A DNA stretch of 64,000 bases from Fodinibacter sp963834965 (lineage in GTDB: Bacteria; Actinomycetota; Actinomycetes; Actinomycetales; Dermatophilaceae): positions 13,957 through 77,956 of the forward strand of contig CAWIEI010000022.1 of NCBI GenBank assembly GCA_963834965.1, read 5' to 3'. Made by a program: the position numbers and the translations under genes. Positions 44,621 through 51,997 of the stretch are shown piece by piece. How positions within the stretch are numbered: the stretch's first letter is position 1; every line of letters begins with the position of its first letter. Under the pieces are notes generated by a model that was not told the origin of the DNA, ran no database searches, and worked only from the letters and a program-made list of their open reading frames with translations.

Positions 44621-45063
44621 TGTTCTCGGCCGCCAAGGGGCACAAGGTCGTGGACACCAGCAGCGCCAACACCGTGGGCACGGTGAGCGGGTTCCTCGTC
44701 GAACCCTCGACCCACTTGATCGTCGCGCTTCGGGTCAAGAACACCGAGACGGGCGAGGTCATCCGGTGGCGTGACATCACCGCCTTCGGCAGCGAGGCCG
44801 TCACGGTCCCGCGGGCCGATGTGGTCACGGACACCGATGCCGACCTGGAGGGATTGGGAGCCAAGGCCCGCAAGCTGATGAAGAAGCGCGTCCTGACCAG
44901 CTCTGGCGATGAGCTCGGCACTGTCAAGGACATCGACTTCGACACCGAGACGGGCGCCCTGACGACGTTCCTCCTCGACGGTGCACCGGACGTCGCGGCC
45001 GACCGCCTCATCGGGGTCGGGTCCTACGCCGTGGTGGTCCGCGCAGAGCCTCACGGCTCCTGA
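44617..45063 (+). CDS. PRC-barrel protein
   Basis: 148 residues with TVGTVSGFLVEPSTHLIVAL and DELGTVKDIDFDTETGALT, two PRC-barrel halves. Last gene of the three-gene operon. The Asp/Glu/Lys-rich loops are typical. Function unknown. Confidence 0.8.
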   Translation: MMFSAAKGHKVVDTSSANTVGTVSGFLVEPSTHLIVALRVKNTETGEVIRWRDITAFGSEAVTVPRADVVTDTDADLEGLGAKARKLMKKRVLTSSGDELGTVKDIDFDTETGALTTFLLDGAPDVAADRLIGVGSYAVVVRAEPHGS

Positions 45064-45631
45064 CGCACAAGCGCCAGTCCTCAAAGACACAGCCCGTAAA
45101 GGTTGCCACCAAGACCTCCACTGCGGACAACTTCGAGGTCCCGACTCCACGACCGACGTACTCCGCAAGAGCTGCGTGCTCACTCCCGAACCCCGAGCCC
45201 TCGGGGGCCTCAGGCGGGCGAATTTACGTGGGTTCCATGCCGATCACTTGGTTGCGTGACAGTTGCGTCCGGACGCGGCCGTTGAGGCAGCTGGTGCCGG
45301 TGCTCCTGCTGGCGAAAAGACGAGCGGGAGATAGCGCCCGCTCCCGCCGGGACACGCCGGTTGAAGGCGCACACAGGCCGGGCAGACCGCCTTGGTATTG
45401 CCGAACGGATCTGGCCACGAACAACTGAAGGCGGCCGGCGCCGGCCATCTGCTTGTGGCCGGCGCCGGGGGCCTTGATGTGCCTCAGCCTCGAGTGCGTC
45501 CCCGTCGGGCGGGCAGCGTGGAGGTGTCCAAGTCCTGGCCGATGGTCGCCTTTCCCGGATAGCCCAGCTGGGCAAGGCTGTCAAGGCGCCACCGTTGGAC
45601 GTCTACCTTTTCGGCGCCGAGGTCGGCGTAG
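45064..45631. other. Intergenic region of a decayed patch
   Basis: 570 bases without a supported gene; contains the strong hairpin at 45435-45468. The stretch near 45530-45620 reads like coding sequence in parts but is interrupted and unrecognised. Confidence 0.4.
45435..45468. terminator. GC-rich hairpin
   Basis: 13-bp perfect stem (45435-45447 with 45456-45468) and 8-base loop. Without a T-run. May terminate read-through from the PRC operon 370 bases upstream. Confidence 0.55.
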
Positions 45632-46195
45632 TGCAAGCAGTACCGCCAACAGCTCGCAGCACTTGACGCGCTCTACGCCGCCGAGGTCGCCCGTGCACAC
45701 GCCAATCCCGAGGCCGAGGGCGCATGGGCTAGATCGGTGGAACTCCTGGCTGGCTCCGGACTGCCATGGCACGAGAGCTACGCGTGCTGGCGTGCGGGAC
45801 AGGCACTCCTGCGCAGCCGCCCGGCTGGGGTTGAGCGTCGCGAGGCCGCGAAGATGCTGCGGCGAGGCCACGAGGTGGCCCGCAGGTTGGAGTGCCACCC
45901 TGTCCAGGAAAGCATCGAGGCGCTGGCTCGCGCGGCGCGGATCTCGTTGTCTACGGTCGCCGCGGGCGGGGTCACCGCCGACGGAGGGGACCGATACAGA
46001 GTGCTGACGAAGCGAGAGCAGGAAGTCCTCTCACACGTTGTCGCCGGACGCACCTACGCCGAGATCGCCAGCGGGCTCTTCCTGCGCGAGAAGACGGTGA
46101 GCACACACATCACCAACATCCTGCGAAAGACCGGGACGGCAAACCGTGTCGAACTCGCTGACTGGGCCCAACGAGGGCGCGGGGTAGTGCCGTAG
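45632..46195 (+). pseudogene. LAL/LuxR-type regulator relic (C-terminal part)
   Basis: Starts directly after a stop codon at 45629 with no start codon in the expected place, reads as helical TPR-like sequence (LAALDALYAAEVARAHANPE) and ends in a LuxR helix-turn-helix (LTKREQEVLSHVVAGRTYAEI, KTVSTHITNILRKTGTANR). The N-terminal ATPase region is missing. Its C-terminus resembles the two large regulators at 51998 and 60070, so it is a third, decayed member. A GTG at 45737 could still start a 152-residue DNA-binding fragment. Confidence 0.75.
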
Positions 46196-46647
46196 AGCAC
46201 CTCCTCAGCGGCACGATGAGCTGCTTTGGGCTCATCAATGGGTCTCACAAGTCAGTCGCAGGAGCCAGCGAGCCGCTGGCGCTGGTCCTGCAGCGCGAGT
46301 ACATCGACGAGATGCCCGACGGCACCTATCGGCACGTCAGCCACGAACGTGTCACCGAGTGGCCAGTCACCTTGCTGAGCCGCCCTCGCCGAGACGCACG
46401 AACGATCCCGGACTTCATGGCCGCCGATGCGCCGCCGAACCGGGTCGACATCCTCCGAGGGGACGCCCCCGACATACGACCTAAACGCGGCAGATCTGGA
46501 TGGCTGTGCCGTCCAAGAAGCCTGCTGCATTCCGCCGCCAGACGGCCTCCTTGGATGGCGGCGACCTACGGAGGCCGGCTGGATGGAGTCGGCCTGGGGC
46601 GCGGTGCCGGCATTACTGCTGGTCCGTTTCCCCGGGCCGCTCGCAGG

Positions 46648-46947
46648 CATCTGAGCCTCGGGGTCTTGTTGGCTCTTCGTCGCCTCGGGATCCGTTGCCC
46701 AGAAGAGGTATCCGTACTCGGTTTCGATGACGCCGAATGGGCTGAAGTCGTCTCTCCACCACTCTCGGTGGTGCGGCAGCCGGTGTACGAGATCGGCTCC
46801 AAAGCGTGCACTCTCCTGCTCGACCGCATCGAAGGGAAGACAAGGCGCCCGAGTCAACACCGACACAAGGGCACGCTGGTCGAAAGGGAGCCAACGGCTG
46901 CTCCGCGCTTGGCAGTAAGCAGAGCAACCACATTCTCCCACCGCTAG
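46648..46947 (+). pseudogene. LacI-family regulator relic (C-terminal sugar-binding part)
   Basis: LGVLLALRRLGIRCPEEVSV, LGFDDAEWAEVVSPPLSVV and QPVYEIGSKACTLLLDRI are the typical C-terminal end of LacI regulators. The DNA-binding N-terminus and most of the sugar-binding domain are absent. The same open frame runs upstream to 46216 (with YIDEMPDGTYRHVSHERVTE) but that part does not resemble LacI and is not recognised. The whole is a remnant. Confidence 0.7.
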
Positions 46948-47264
46948 GCAGCGGAACTGAGTGACGTGCGCCGGTCCCGGCGAGAGTGCTCGGCGACGTC
47001 CGCTTGGCGGCGATGTGCACTGAGCGCCGGCGGATGCCCAGCTGCCCTCCTGGTTGCTACACGAGTAAGCCGGGGCGAACCTGCCTGGAAGGCTGCGCCG
47101 CGCCTGCGGCTTGAAAGAGCCGACGTCGACCAGCCGTTCCTGAGCGAGCGACTCATTCGTCGAGGGGTTGCGCAACGCGGTCTACGCACCCCGTGACAGG
47201 AACAGTGGCGGGTTGCTCGCCTGTTGCTATGAGCCGTCTGGGGCGGCGCCCGGTACCGTGGCAC
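46948..47264. other. Intergenic region of a decayed patch
   Basis: 317 bases, no supported gene or structure seen. Confidence 0.4.
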
Positions 47265-47543
47265 ATGGCCACCTTCTACAGGTATAGCGAGCGCGTGGGG
47301 GATATCAGTGGCTTTGCCATCTGGGCCCCGGCTTACAGACGAGAATATGAGGTCGACGCGGGAGAGTCTGCGAAAGCCCTGGGACTCGTCATCGGATCAG
47401 ATCCGAGCGGCCTGTGTCGCCTCTCCCCTAGTACGTTCTCAGGCTCCGCACACGGGGAGTGGGGGATTTGGGTCCCTGCCCAACTGCAGACACGGTTCGA
47501 ATCGGAGTTCGTGAGCCACGACCATGTCCTGGTGGACGGTTGA
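47265..47543 (+). CDS. Uncharacterised 92-residue protein
   Basis: MATFYRYSERVGDISGFAIW and a compact beta-like stretch to VSHDHVLVDG. ATG at 47265 follows TACCGT by five bases, a possible leaderless promoter; the longer frame from 47193 is an alternative. No family recognised. It lies in a decayed patch, so it may itself be a fragment. Confidence 0.4.
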   Translation: MATFYRYSERVGDISGFAIWAPAYRREYEVDAGESAKALGLVIGSDPSGLCRLSPSTFSGSAHGEWGIWVPAQLQTRFESEFVSHDHVLVDG

Positions 47544-47733
47544 CCGACTGGGGACCGCGTCTGCGCCCATCACCGAGGGTTGCGCGGTCAGCACGGCGCG
47601 CCATGGGTTGACTGAGGCAGTTGCGGCGCTGAGACGCACCCGATGATCGGGCGGCGGAAGGACTTGACTTCCGGATCGCCTTCAAAGTGGGCGGCGCCGC
47701 GCCCCGTAAGTACTGATTTCGGACCGGCGCGAG

Positions 47734-48234
47734 ATGATGGTCGTCATGGTCATCGTCCGAGCAACGCGCAAGTTGCTCAAGCGCCTGGGTGCCCAGCCCG
47801 CCATCGGTGCTGAGCAGTCGATGCTGGGTGACTGGTATGCCACCGTGCTGCCGTGGCGGCCCCGCCAGGTTGCGCTGCTGGTGAGCGAACGGACGCTCTT
47901 GCCCGTGCTGATGCCCCTCGCGCCGGCAGCCTCACTCCTCGACCGGTTCCCGAATCAGCTCGCTCAGGTCCTGGCTCGCCACCAAGTGGACGCGGCAACG
48001 GTCGCAGGGGAGTGCATCGACACGACCGACTACCGAGTCGGAACGACCGCAAGTCGTAGCGTGGTCGGGTCGATGAACGAATTCTCCTTCTTGGCAGACG
48101 CTCATCGCCGGGATGATCCGGAACTGGGCCTATTGGAACTGTCGAACCGGCTTTCCGCTGTGCCCTGCAGCCCGCTATACCGTCGTCATGTCAGCCCGGA
48201 CCGTGAGTTGCAAGCACTCCTCGGGGACACGTGA
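47734..48234 (+). CDS. DUF6933-like protein
   Basis: 166 residues, with RATRKLLKRLGAQPAIGAEQ, LGDWYATVLPWRPRQVALLV, SERTLLPVLMPL and RSVVGSMNEFSFLA. These match DUF6933, proteins of unknown function encoded in many bacteria. The third Met (47746) is an equally likely start. Free-standing gene. Confidence 0.7.
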   Translation: MMVVMVIVRATRKLLKRLGAQPAIGAEQSMLGDWYATVLPWRPRQVALLVSERTLLPVLMPLAPAASLLDRFPNQLAQVLARHQVDAATVAGECIDTTDYRVGTTASRSVVGSMNEFSFLADAHRRDDPELGLLELSNRLSAVPCSPLYRRHVSPDRELQALLGDT

Positions 48235-48329
48235 ATCACGGCCGTCGACAACGGCGCAGTGGCCAAGGTCTGCGAAGCACCCTGCCGGCGAATAGGTGCA
48301 CGCAATAGCGCTGTACCCGGCCGGGTGGC

Positions 48330-48554
48330 CTAGTCACGAGACCAGGTGAACACCTCGTCGAGTCGCACGTTGAAGGCGTCGGAGATGCGGAACGCGGCTT
48401 CAAGTGTCGGGGAGTACTTCCCCGATTCGATCGCGGCGACCGTCTGTCGGGTGACGCCGATCTTCTTGCCCAGCTCTGCTTGGGTCATTTCGCCGTTGAG
48501 GAACCGCAACGTCCTGATGCGGTTCTCGAGCGTGCCTGGGCTGGTGTTCTTCAC
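48330..48554 (-). CDS. XRE-family transcriptional regulator
   Basis: 74 residues, a minimal Cro/C1 helix-turn-helix: IRTLRFLNGEMTQAELGKKI, VTRQTVAAIESGKYSPT and LEAAFRISDAFNVRLDEVF. GTG start overlaps the stop of the membrane protein gene (GTGA). It should repress the promoter at 49014-49054. Confidence 0.9.
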   Translation of the reverse strand: MKNTSPGTLENRIRTLRFLNGEMTQAELGKKIGVTRQTVAAIESGKYSPTLEAAFRISDAFNVRLDEVFTWSRD

Positions 48555-48976
48555 ACGGTGCGCCGATAGCCGATGATCACGAGGCCGTAGTGAACTAGTT
48601 CGGCGATGAGGACGGCGGCGAGTGCGGCCAAGATGATCTGCCAGCCGCCGGAGCTGAAGGGCATGGCGACGCCGACGAGGACGACGCCTGAAATGAGCAC
48701 GTAGTAGGCCCAACGGGTCGAGCGTCTCTCGATGAGACGGTCACGCTCGTCGGGGGGTTCGGAGGCGTCGCTTCGGAACCGCAACCGCAACAGCAGGTGT
48801 CCGGCCCCGATGATGAGGACCTGCGCGACCGTGGCTATCGCCAGCGCCAACAGCAACCCGCCGTTGGGCAGCTCGGTGAGGTCGAACCGACCCGACCGGG
48901 CGAGTGCGAAGAACGGGACCAACGTCACCAGCATGGCCGAGACGGTCAGCCAGGCCACCCTTTCTCGGTAGGCCAT
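48551..48976 (-). CDS. Four-helix membrane protein partnered with XRE regulator
   Basis: 141 residues with four membrane helices (for example VSAMLVTLVPFFALA, GLLLALAIATVAQVLIIGAG, YYVLISGVVLVGVAMPF, ILAALAAVLIAELVHYGLVI), the layout of DUF2178-type partners of small XRE regulators. Conserved DERDRLIERRS loop in the middle. ATG at 48976 has GAGGAG upstream; the frame further upstream covers the promoter. Often these pairs control envelope or stress functions. Confidence 0.75.
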   Translation of the reverse strand: MAYRERVAWLTVSAMLVTLVPFFALARSGRFDLTELPNGGLLLALAIATVAQVLIIGAGHLLLRLRFRSDASEPPDERDRLIERRSTRWAYYVLISGVVLVGVAMPFSSGGWQIILAALAAVLIAELVHYGLVIIGYRRTV

Positions 48977-49013
48977 AGGGCGACTCCTCGGGCGCAGAAG
49001 GACGGGTACCCAA

Positions 49014-49054
49014 GTGTTAATCTCACCACACACGATGTCAAGCATCGCTGACAT
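49014..49054 (-). promoter_or_regulatory. Promoter with operator inverted repeat for the XRE pair
   Basis: On the minus strand a perfect -35 TTGACA (complement of 49036-49041) and -10 TAACAC (complement of 49014-49019) are 16 bases apart. The -35 overlaps an inverted repeat ATGTCA (49035-49040) / TGACAT (49049-49054), spacer 8. The layout is that of an auto-repressed Cro-like promoter. Confidence 0.75.
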
Positions 49055-49258
49055 GCCTTGTCGTTGCTAGCGGGCGTAGGCCTAGTGCCGAAGTCAAGAC
49101 CTGCTTCGAGGGAGCGATCGGGCGCCCGATGGCCACAGGCGGCGATGAGAGTCCGGCGTTCGGTCTGCGTTGAGGGTGGGGTTCGTGAAGCGGGCAGCGG
49201 TCTTCCTGCCGTCAGGACTGCGCCAGGAGTGCGGCGGGTGGGTGGGTAGCGTGCTCGC

Positions 49259-50296
49259 ATGGCACCAGGGCGGCTCAGCCGCGAGGAGTTCTTCGACAAG
49301 CTGGCCGAGATGGAGGAGAAGGACCTGAGGAAGGCGCTGTGGACTCTCTATTGGCGGGGCGCCGCGCCGCTGCGGGCCCGTATCGAGTCCGTCATCGACC
49401 CGCACAGCACGGCAGAGCGCGGTCGGGTCGTGAAGGCACCACCTGACCCGCAGCTGGTCTTGGAGAAGGTGAACCAGTTCGCCTCCCTGGCGAGGTCGGG
49501 TTCCTACTTGGCCGGTGATCGCCGCGTGTCACCGAAAGAGCGATCACGGTGGCGGCACACCTTTCGCCGCTTGAGCGGGGAAGCTCAGGATGCGCTGCGT
49601 GGCGAGGATGTCGAGACCGCCGCCGCTGCCGTAGCGGCGATGATCGACCTGGCGGCTGAGACCAGGGCACGTGACTACTTCCGTTCCGAGGATCCGCTCG
49701 AGGCCGCCCGGTTCGTGGTCTCTGACGCGGTCGCGATCCTGTGGGCGCGGATGCGGGAGGCGCATGGCGCGGTCCACTTCACCGAGCGCGCGGCCGCGCA
49801 ACTGGTTCGGTGGGAGGCTCACTACGGTTGGACCCGCCGCGGCGAGGGCTGGGTGAGTGCACGCGAGAGGTCCCTTGCGCGGGTGCTCTCTGAGCTCTTG
49901 GTCGTGCCGGATTTGTGGACCGAGGTTGCCACTCACTATCTGAGTGCGCTGGACCGAGTCAACGAAGGAGGTCGCGACCAGCGGCAGGGGCGCCGGAGCC
50001 GACACCAGCGCGCGGAGGACCTCAGCGAGTGGAACGCCCTCCTAGTTGAACGTCTCACCGGGTCAGAGCAGGAAGAGCTCCTTGATCGGCTCGCCACGCA
50101 TCCGGCTCTGGCTGGACCAGAGCGCACCTTCCTCCAGGCTCGCCTCGCAGGTTCGCGCGGCGAACTCGAGACTGCGCGAGCCCTAGCCACGCGGTGCCTG
50201 GCATCGTCGCCCAATCATCCGGAGTACCGCATGTTCGCGGAGGAGATCAGCACCCGCGATCTACGCCGGCGACAGAGTGCCGCCGGGCCGGGTTGA
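49259..50296 (+). CDS. Uncharacterised helical protein, 345 residues
   Basis: Begins MAPGRLSREEFFDKLAEMEE and is almost wholly alpha-helical with charged segments (FHRLSGEAQDAL-like FRRLSGEAQDALRGED; LTGSEQEELLDRLATHPALA). TPR/HEAT-like character near the C-terminus. ATG follows TAGCGT by six bases, a leaderless promoter. No membrane helix, no catalytic motif seen. No family recognised. Confidence 0.65.
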   Translation: MAPGRLSREEFFDKLAEMEEKDLRKALWTLYWRGAAPLRARIESVIDPHSTAERGRVVKAPPDPQLVLEKVNQFASLARSGSYLAGDRRVSPKERSRWRHTFRRLSGEAQDALRGEDVETAAAAVAAMIDLAAETRARDYFRSEDPLEAARFVVSDAVAILWARMREAHGAVHFTERAAAQLVRWEAHYGWTRRGEGWVSARERSLARVLSELLVVPDLWTEVATHYLSALDRVNEGGRDQRQGRRSRHQRAEDLSEWNALLVERLTGSEQEELLDRLATHPALAGPERTFLQARLAGSRGELETARALATRCLASSPNHPEYRMFAEEISTRDLRRRQSAAGPG

Positions 50297-50380
50297 GCGA
50301 CGTCACTTCGAGCCCTACGTCAAGGCCAGCGTCGCGACGCTGGCGCAATGCGCGATAGGCGGCGTTGTGACGCGGGTGGG

Positions 50381-50776
50381 TCACCAGGTCGGCCGCTGCA
50401 CAGCTATGTGAGCGGCGAGGATCCGCCAGCCTGCTTCATCGTCGTAGACCCAGGTGCGCGTGTAGCGCATCCGGGCCGACATCGGCTGGCCACCGAACGT
50501 GCCGCTGAGGGTGCCCGTGAAGAACGTGACCCCGGTGGAGCCGGCCACAAGCACCTCGACGTCCTCTTCGACCAGGTCAGTGATCACCGAGGAGCCGGAA
50601 CGGTGTGCGGCCAGGTCCTGGTCCTTGGTGTGTCGAGCGCCATCGGGCCCGATCGCGACCAAGCGGTCGTGGAGCAGGCGATCGAGCGCCGCGACGTCGC
50701 CGGCGAGCTGAGCTTCATGGAGGGCGCGTTCCGCGGTCAGCAGGCCCGCCTCGGATCTGGGAGTCACCTTCACCAT
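50381..50776 (-). CDS. NTF2-like (SnoaL/DUF4440) protein
   Basis: 131 residues: LTAERALHEAQLAGDVAALD, LLHDRLVAIGPDGA, VITDLVEEDVEVLVAGSTG and MRYTRTWVYDDEAGWRILA. The fold is a small cone used by hydrolases, isomerases and immunity factors. ATG at 50776; a longer frame to 50989 is not supported. Function unknown. Confidence 0.75.
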   Translation of the reverse strand: MVKVTPRSEAGLLTAERALHEAQLAGDVAALDRLLHDRLVAIGPDGARHTKDQDLAAHRSGSSVITDLVEEDVEVLVAGSTGVTFFTGTLSGTFGGQPMSARMRYTRTWVYDDEAGWRILAAHIAVQRPTW

Positions 50777-50988
50777 GGTCGTGCATCGCGGCGACTCGAA
50801 CCAAGGGCGCCCGACTCGCGGCGCTGAGACCGTCACTGTGGAGCTGTCGAGATCGTCATCGAGCTGGACCGCCCGAAGCGGGCCGCGCGCCGCAACGGCG
50901 TAAATCCGATCCGCTCGACGCGATCCGAGCGCCCGTGAAGCGATAGCCCGACGCGGTTGGGAACTCCTCGCAGTGGAGGCGAACGCCA

Positions 50989-51300
50989 AGCACTGTCAGT
51001 GCTCTTGGCGCACGGCGCTCCGCGATCAACGCCTCCACCGAGGCCCAGCTGCAGGTGTTCAGCCAGGTCATCGCCGCACCCGAACCCATCCGAGCCCGGT
51101 TCCGCGGCCAGAAGCTCGCCGCGATGCTAAACATTGCGGCCACACTGCGGGTGCACTTCGTCGTGGGACGTCGAGACCACCAGCACCGTGGTGGCGCTGC
51201 GGGCCTTGGCACGTCGCGCGCACACGATGCTGAGAGAGGCACGCGAGCTGCAGAAGGCGATCGTGGCCATCATCCGCGGCTGGCACCGGCTGCTCAGTAG
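50989..51300 (+). mobile_element. IS110-family transposase relic
   Basis: Frame 1 reads ALGARRSAINASTEAQ, PIRARFRGQKLAAMLNIAAT and LRVH, then one extra base near 51155 shifts the frame; the continuation SSWDVETTSTVVALRALARR and KAIVAIIRGWH is read in the next frame. This is the middle of an IS110 transposase. Both ends are missing, and no inverted ends are expected for IS110. It sits immediately upstream of the peptide module. Confidence 0.8.
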
Positions 51301-51445
51301 TTCTCGTGCGCGTGCGCACTCCGTTCACGGGTCAAAGGCGCGATGGCAGGAGGCCGATGCGTGGACGCGGGTGAGCACCGGGGGAACATTTCGCCGGCCT
51401 CGCTGGTCATCTCTGACAGCCAAGCCGCTGGATGCTGAGGAAAGA

Positions 51446-51490
51446 GATCTGAGGAGGCGGGCAGCAGTTGTGAGGGGTTGCTCCCGATGT
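51446..51490 (+). promoter_or_regulatory. Shared peptide-gene operator, copy A1
   Basis: Two direct repeats, GATCTGAGG (51446-51454) and TTGTGAGGG (51468-51476), 22 bases apart, followed by 6 bases, CC-N2-ATGT ending at 51490. The same layout occurs before three other peptide genes (55081, 59499, 63280). The next gene starts 68 bases downstream. Confidence 0.75.
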
Positions 51491-51558
51491 GGGTGGCGGT
51501 TCAATGCGCGCCGGATGGTGAAGGGGTCGGAACACCCCTAGCGCATCAGGAGATGGAC

Positions 51559-51810
51559 ATGTTCCAGCAGCGGCAGAATCAGCCCAGAAACAAGTTCTCC
51601 CGAGGCCTTGCCCTCACCACGACGGCCACCCTTGTCGCCGTCGCACTCGGCGCCGGGCCCGCCGCGGCCCGCCCGGATGCCGGACCTCACGTCACCCGCA
51701 TCACCTACGCAGGTGAGTGCCTCCTGGCTCGTGTCGGCGCCCAGTACGTCCGGTGCGACAACAACACCGGAAACGCGGTGCCGGCACCTGTCTGGATTCC
51801 GGAGCGGTGA
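51559..51810 (+). CDS. Small secreted CX11C peptide, copy A1
   Basis: 83 residues. Basic N-terminus, a signal-like hydrophobic stretch (about 17-38, ALTTTATLVAVALGAGPAAA), then a mature part of about 45 residues with Cys 54 and Cys 66 and the block ECLLARVGAQYVRCDNNTGN. The end is VPAPVWIPER. AGGAGAT before the ATG is conserved in copy B, which sets the start here rather than at 51553. Close paralogue at 59613. Probably secreted with one disulfide. No known family recognised. Confidence 0.8.
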   Translation: MFQQRQNQPRNKFSRGLALTTTATLVAVALGAGPAAARPDAGPHVTRITYAGECLLARVGAQYVRCDNNTGNAVPAPVWIPER

Positions 51811-51833
51811 GCCCACGCGGGTTCCACTCGGGG

Positions 51834-51859
51834 GCCCCGAACGCGAGGGGGTTCGGGGC
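51834..51859 (+). terminator. Hairpin terminator after copy A1 peptide
   Basis: GCCCCGAAC/GTTCGGGGC stem, 8-base loop, 24 bases after the peptide stop. Copy B has a hairpin at the same place, so the regulator downstream is transcribed separately. Confidence 0.65.
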
Positions 51860-51997
51860 AACCGGTGTGGACGCGCGTAGTTGCCTTGGATGATTCGTTC
51901 GGCGGCGGGGGGCCATAGGTCAGCGCCCTGATGGGAGCGTGACCCATCCGAACGGCCCTGTTGACGCACGCGTGGTGCCCACTCGATAGTCGTGGGC

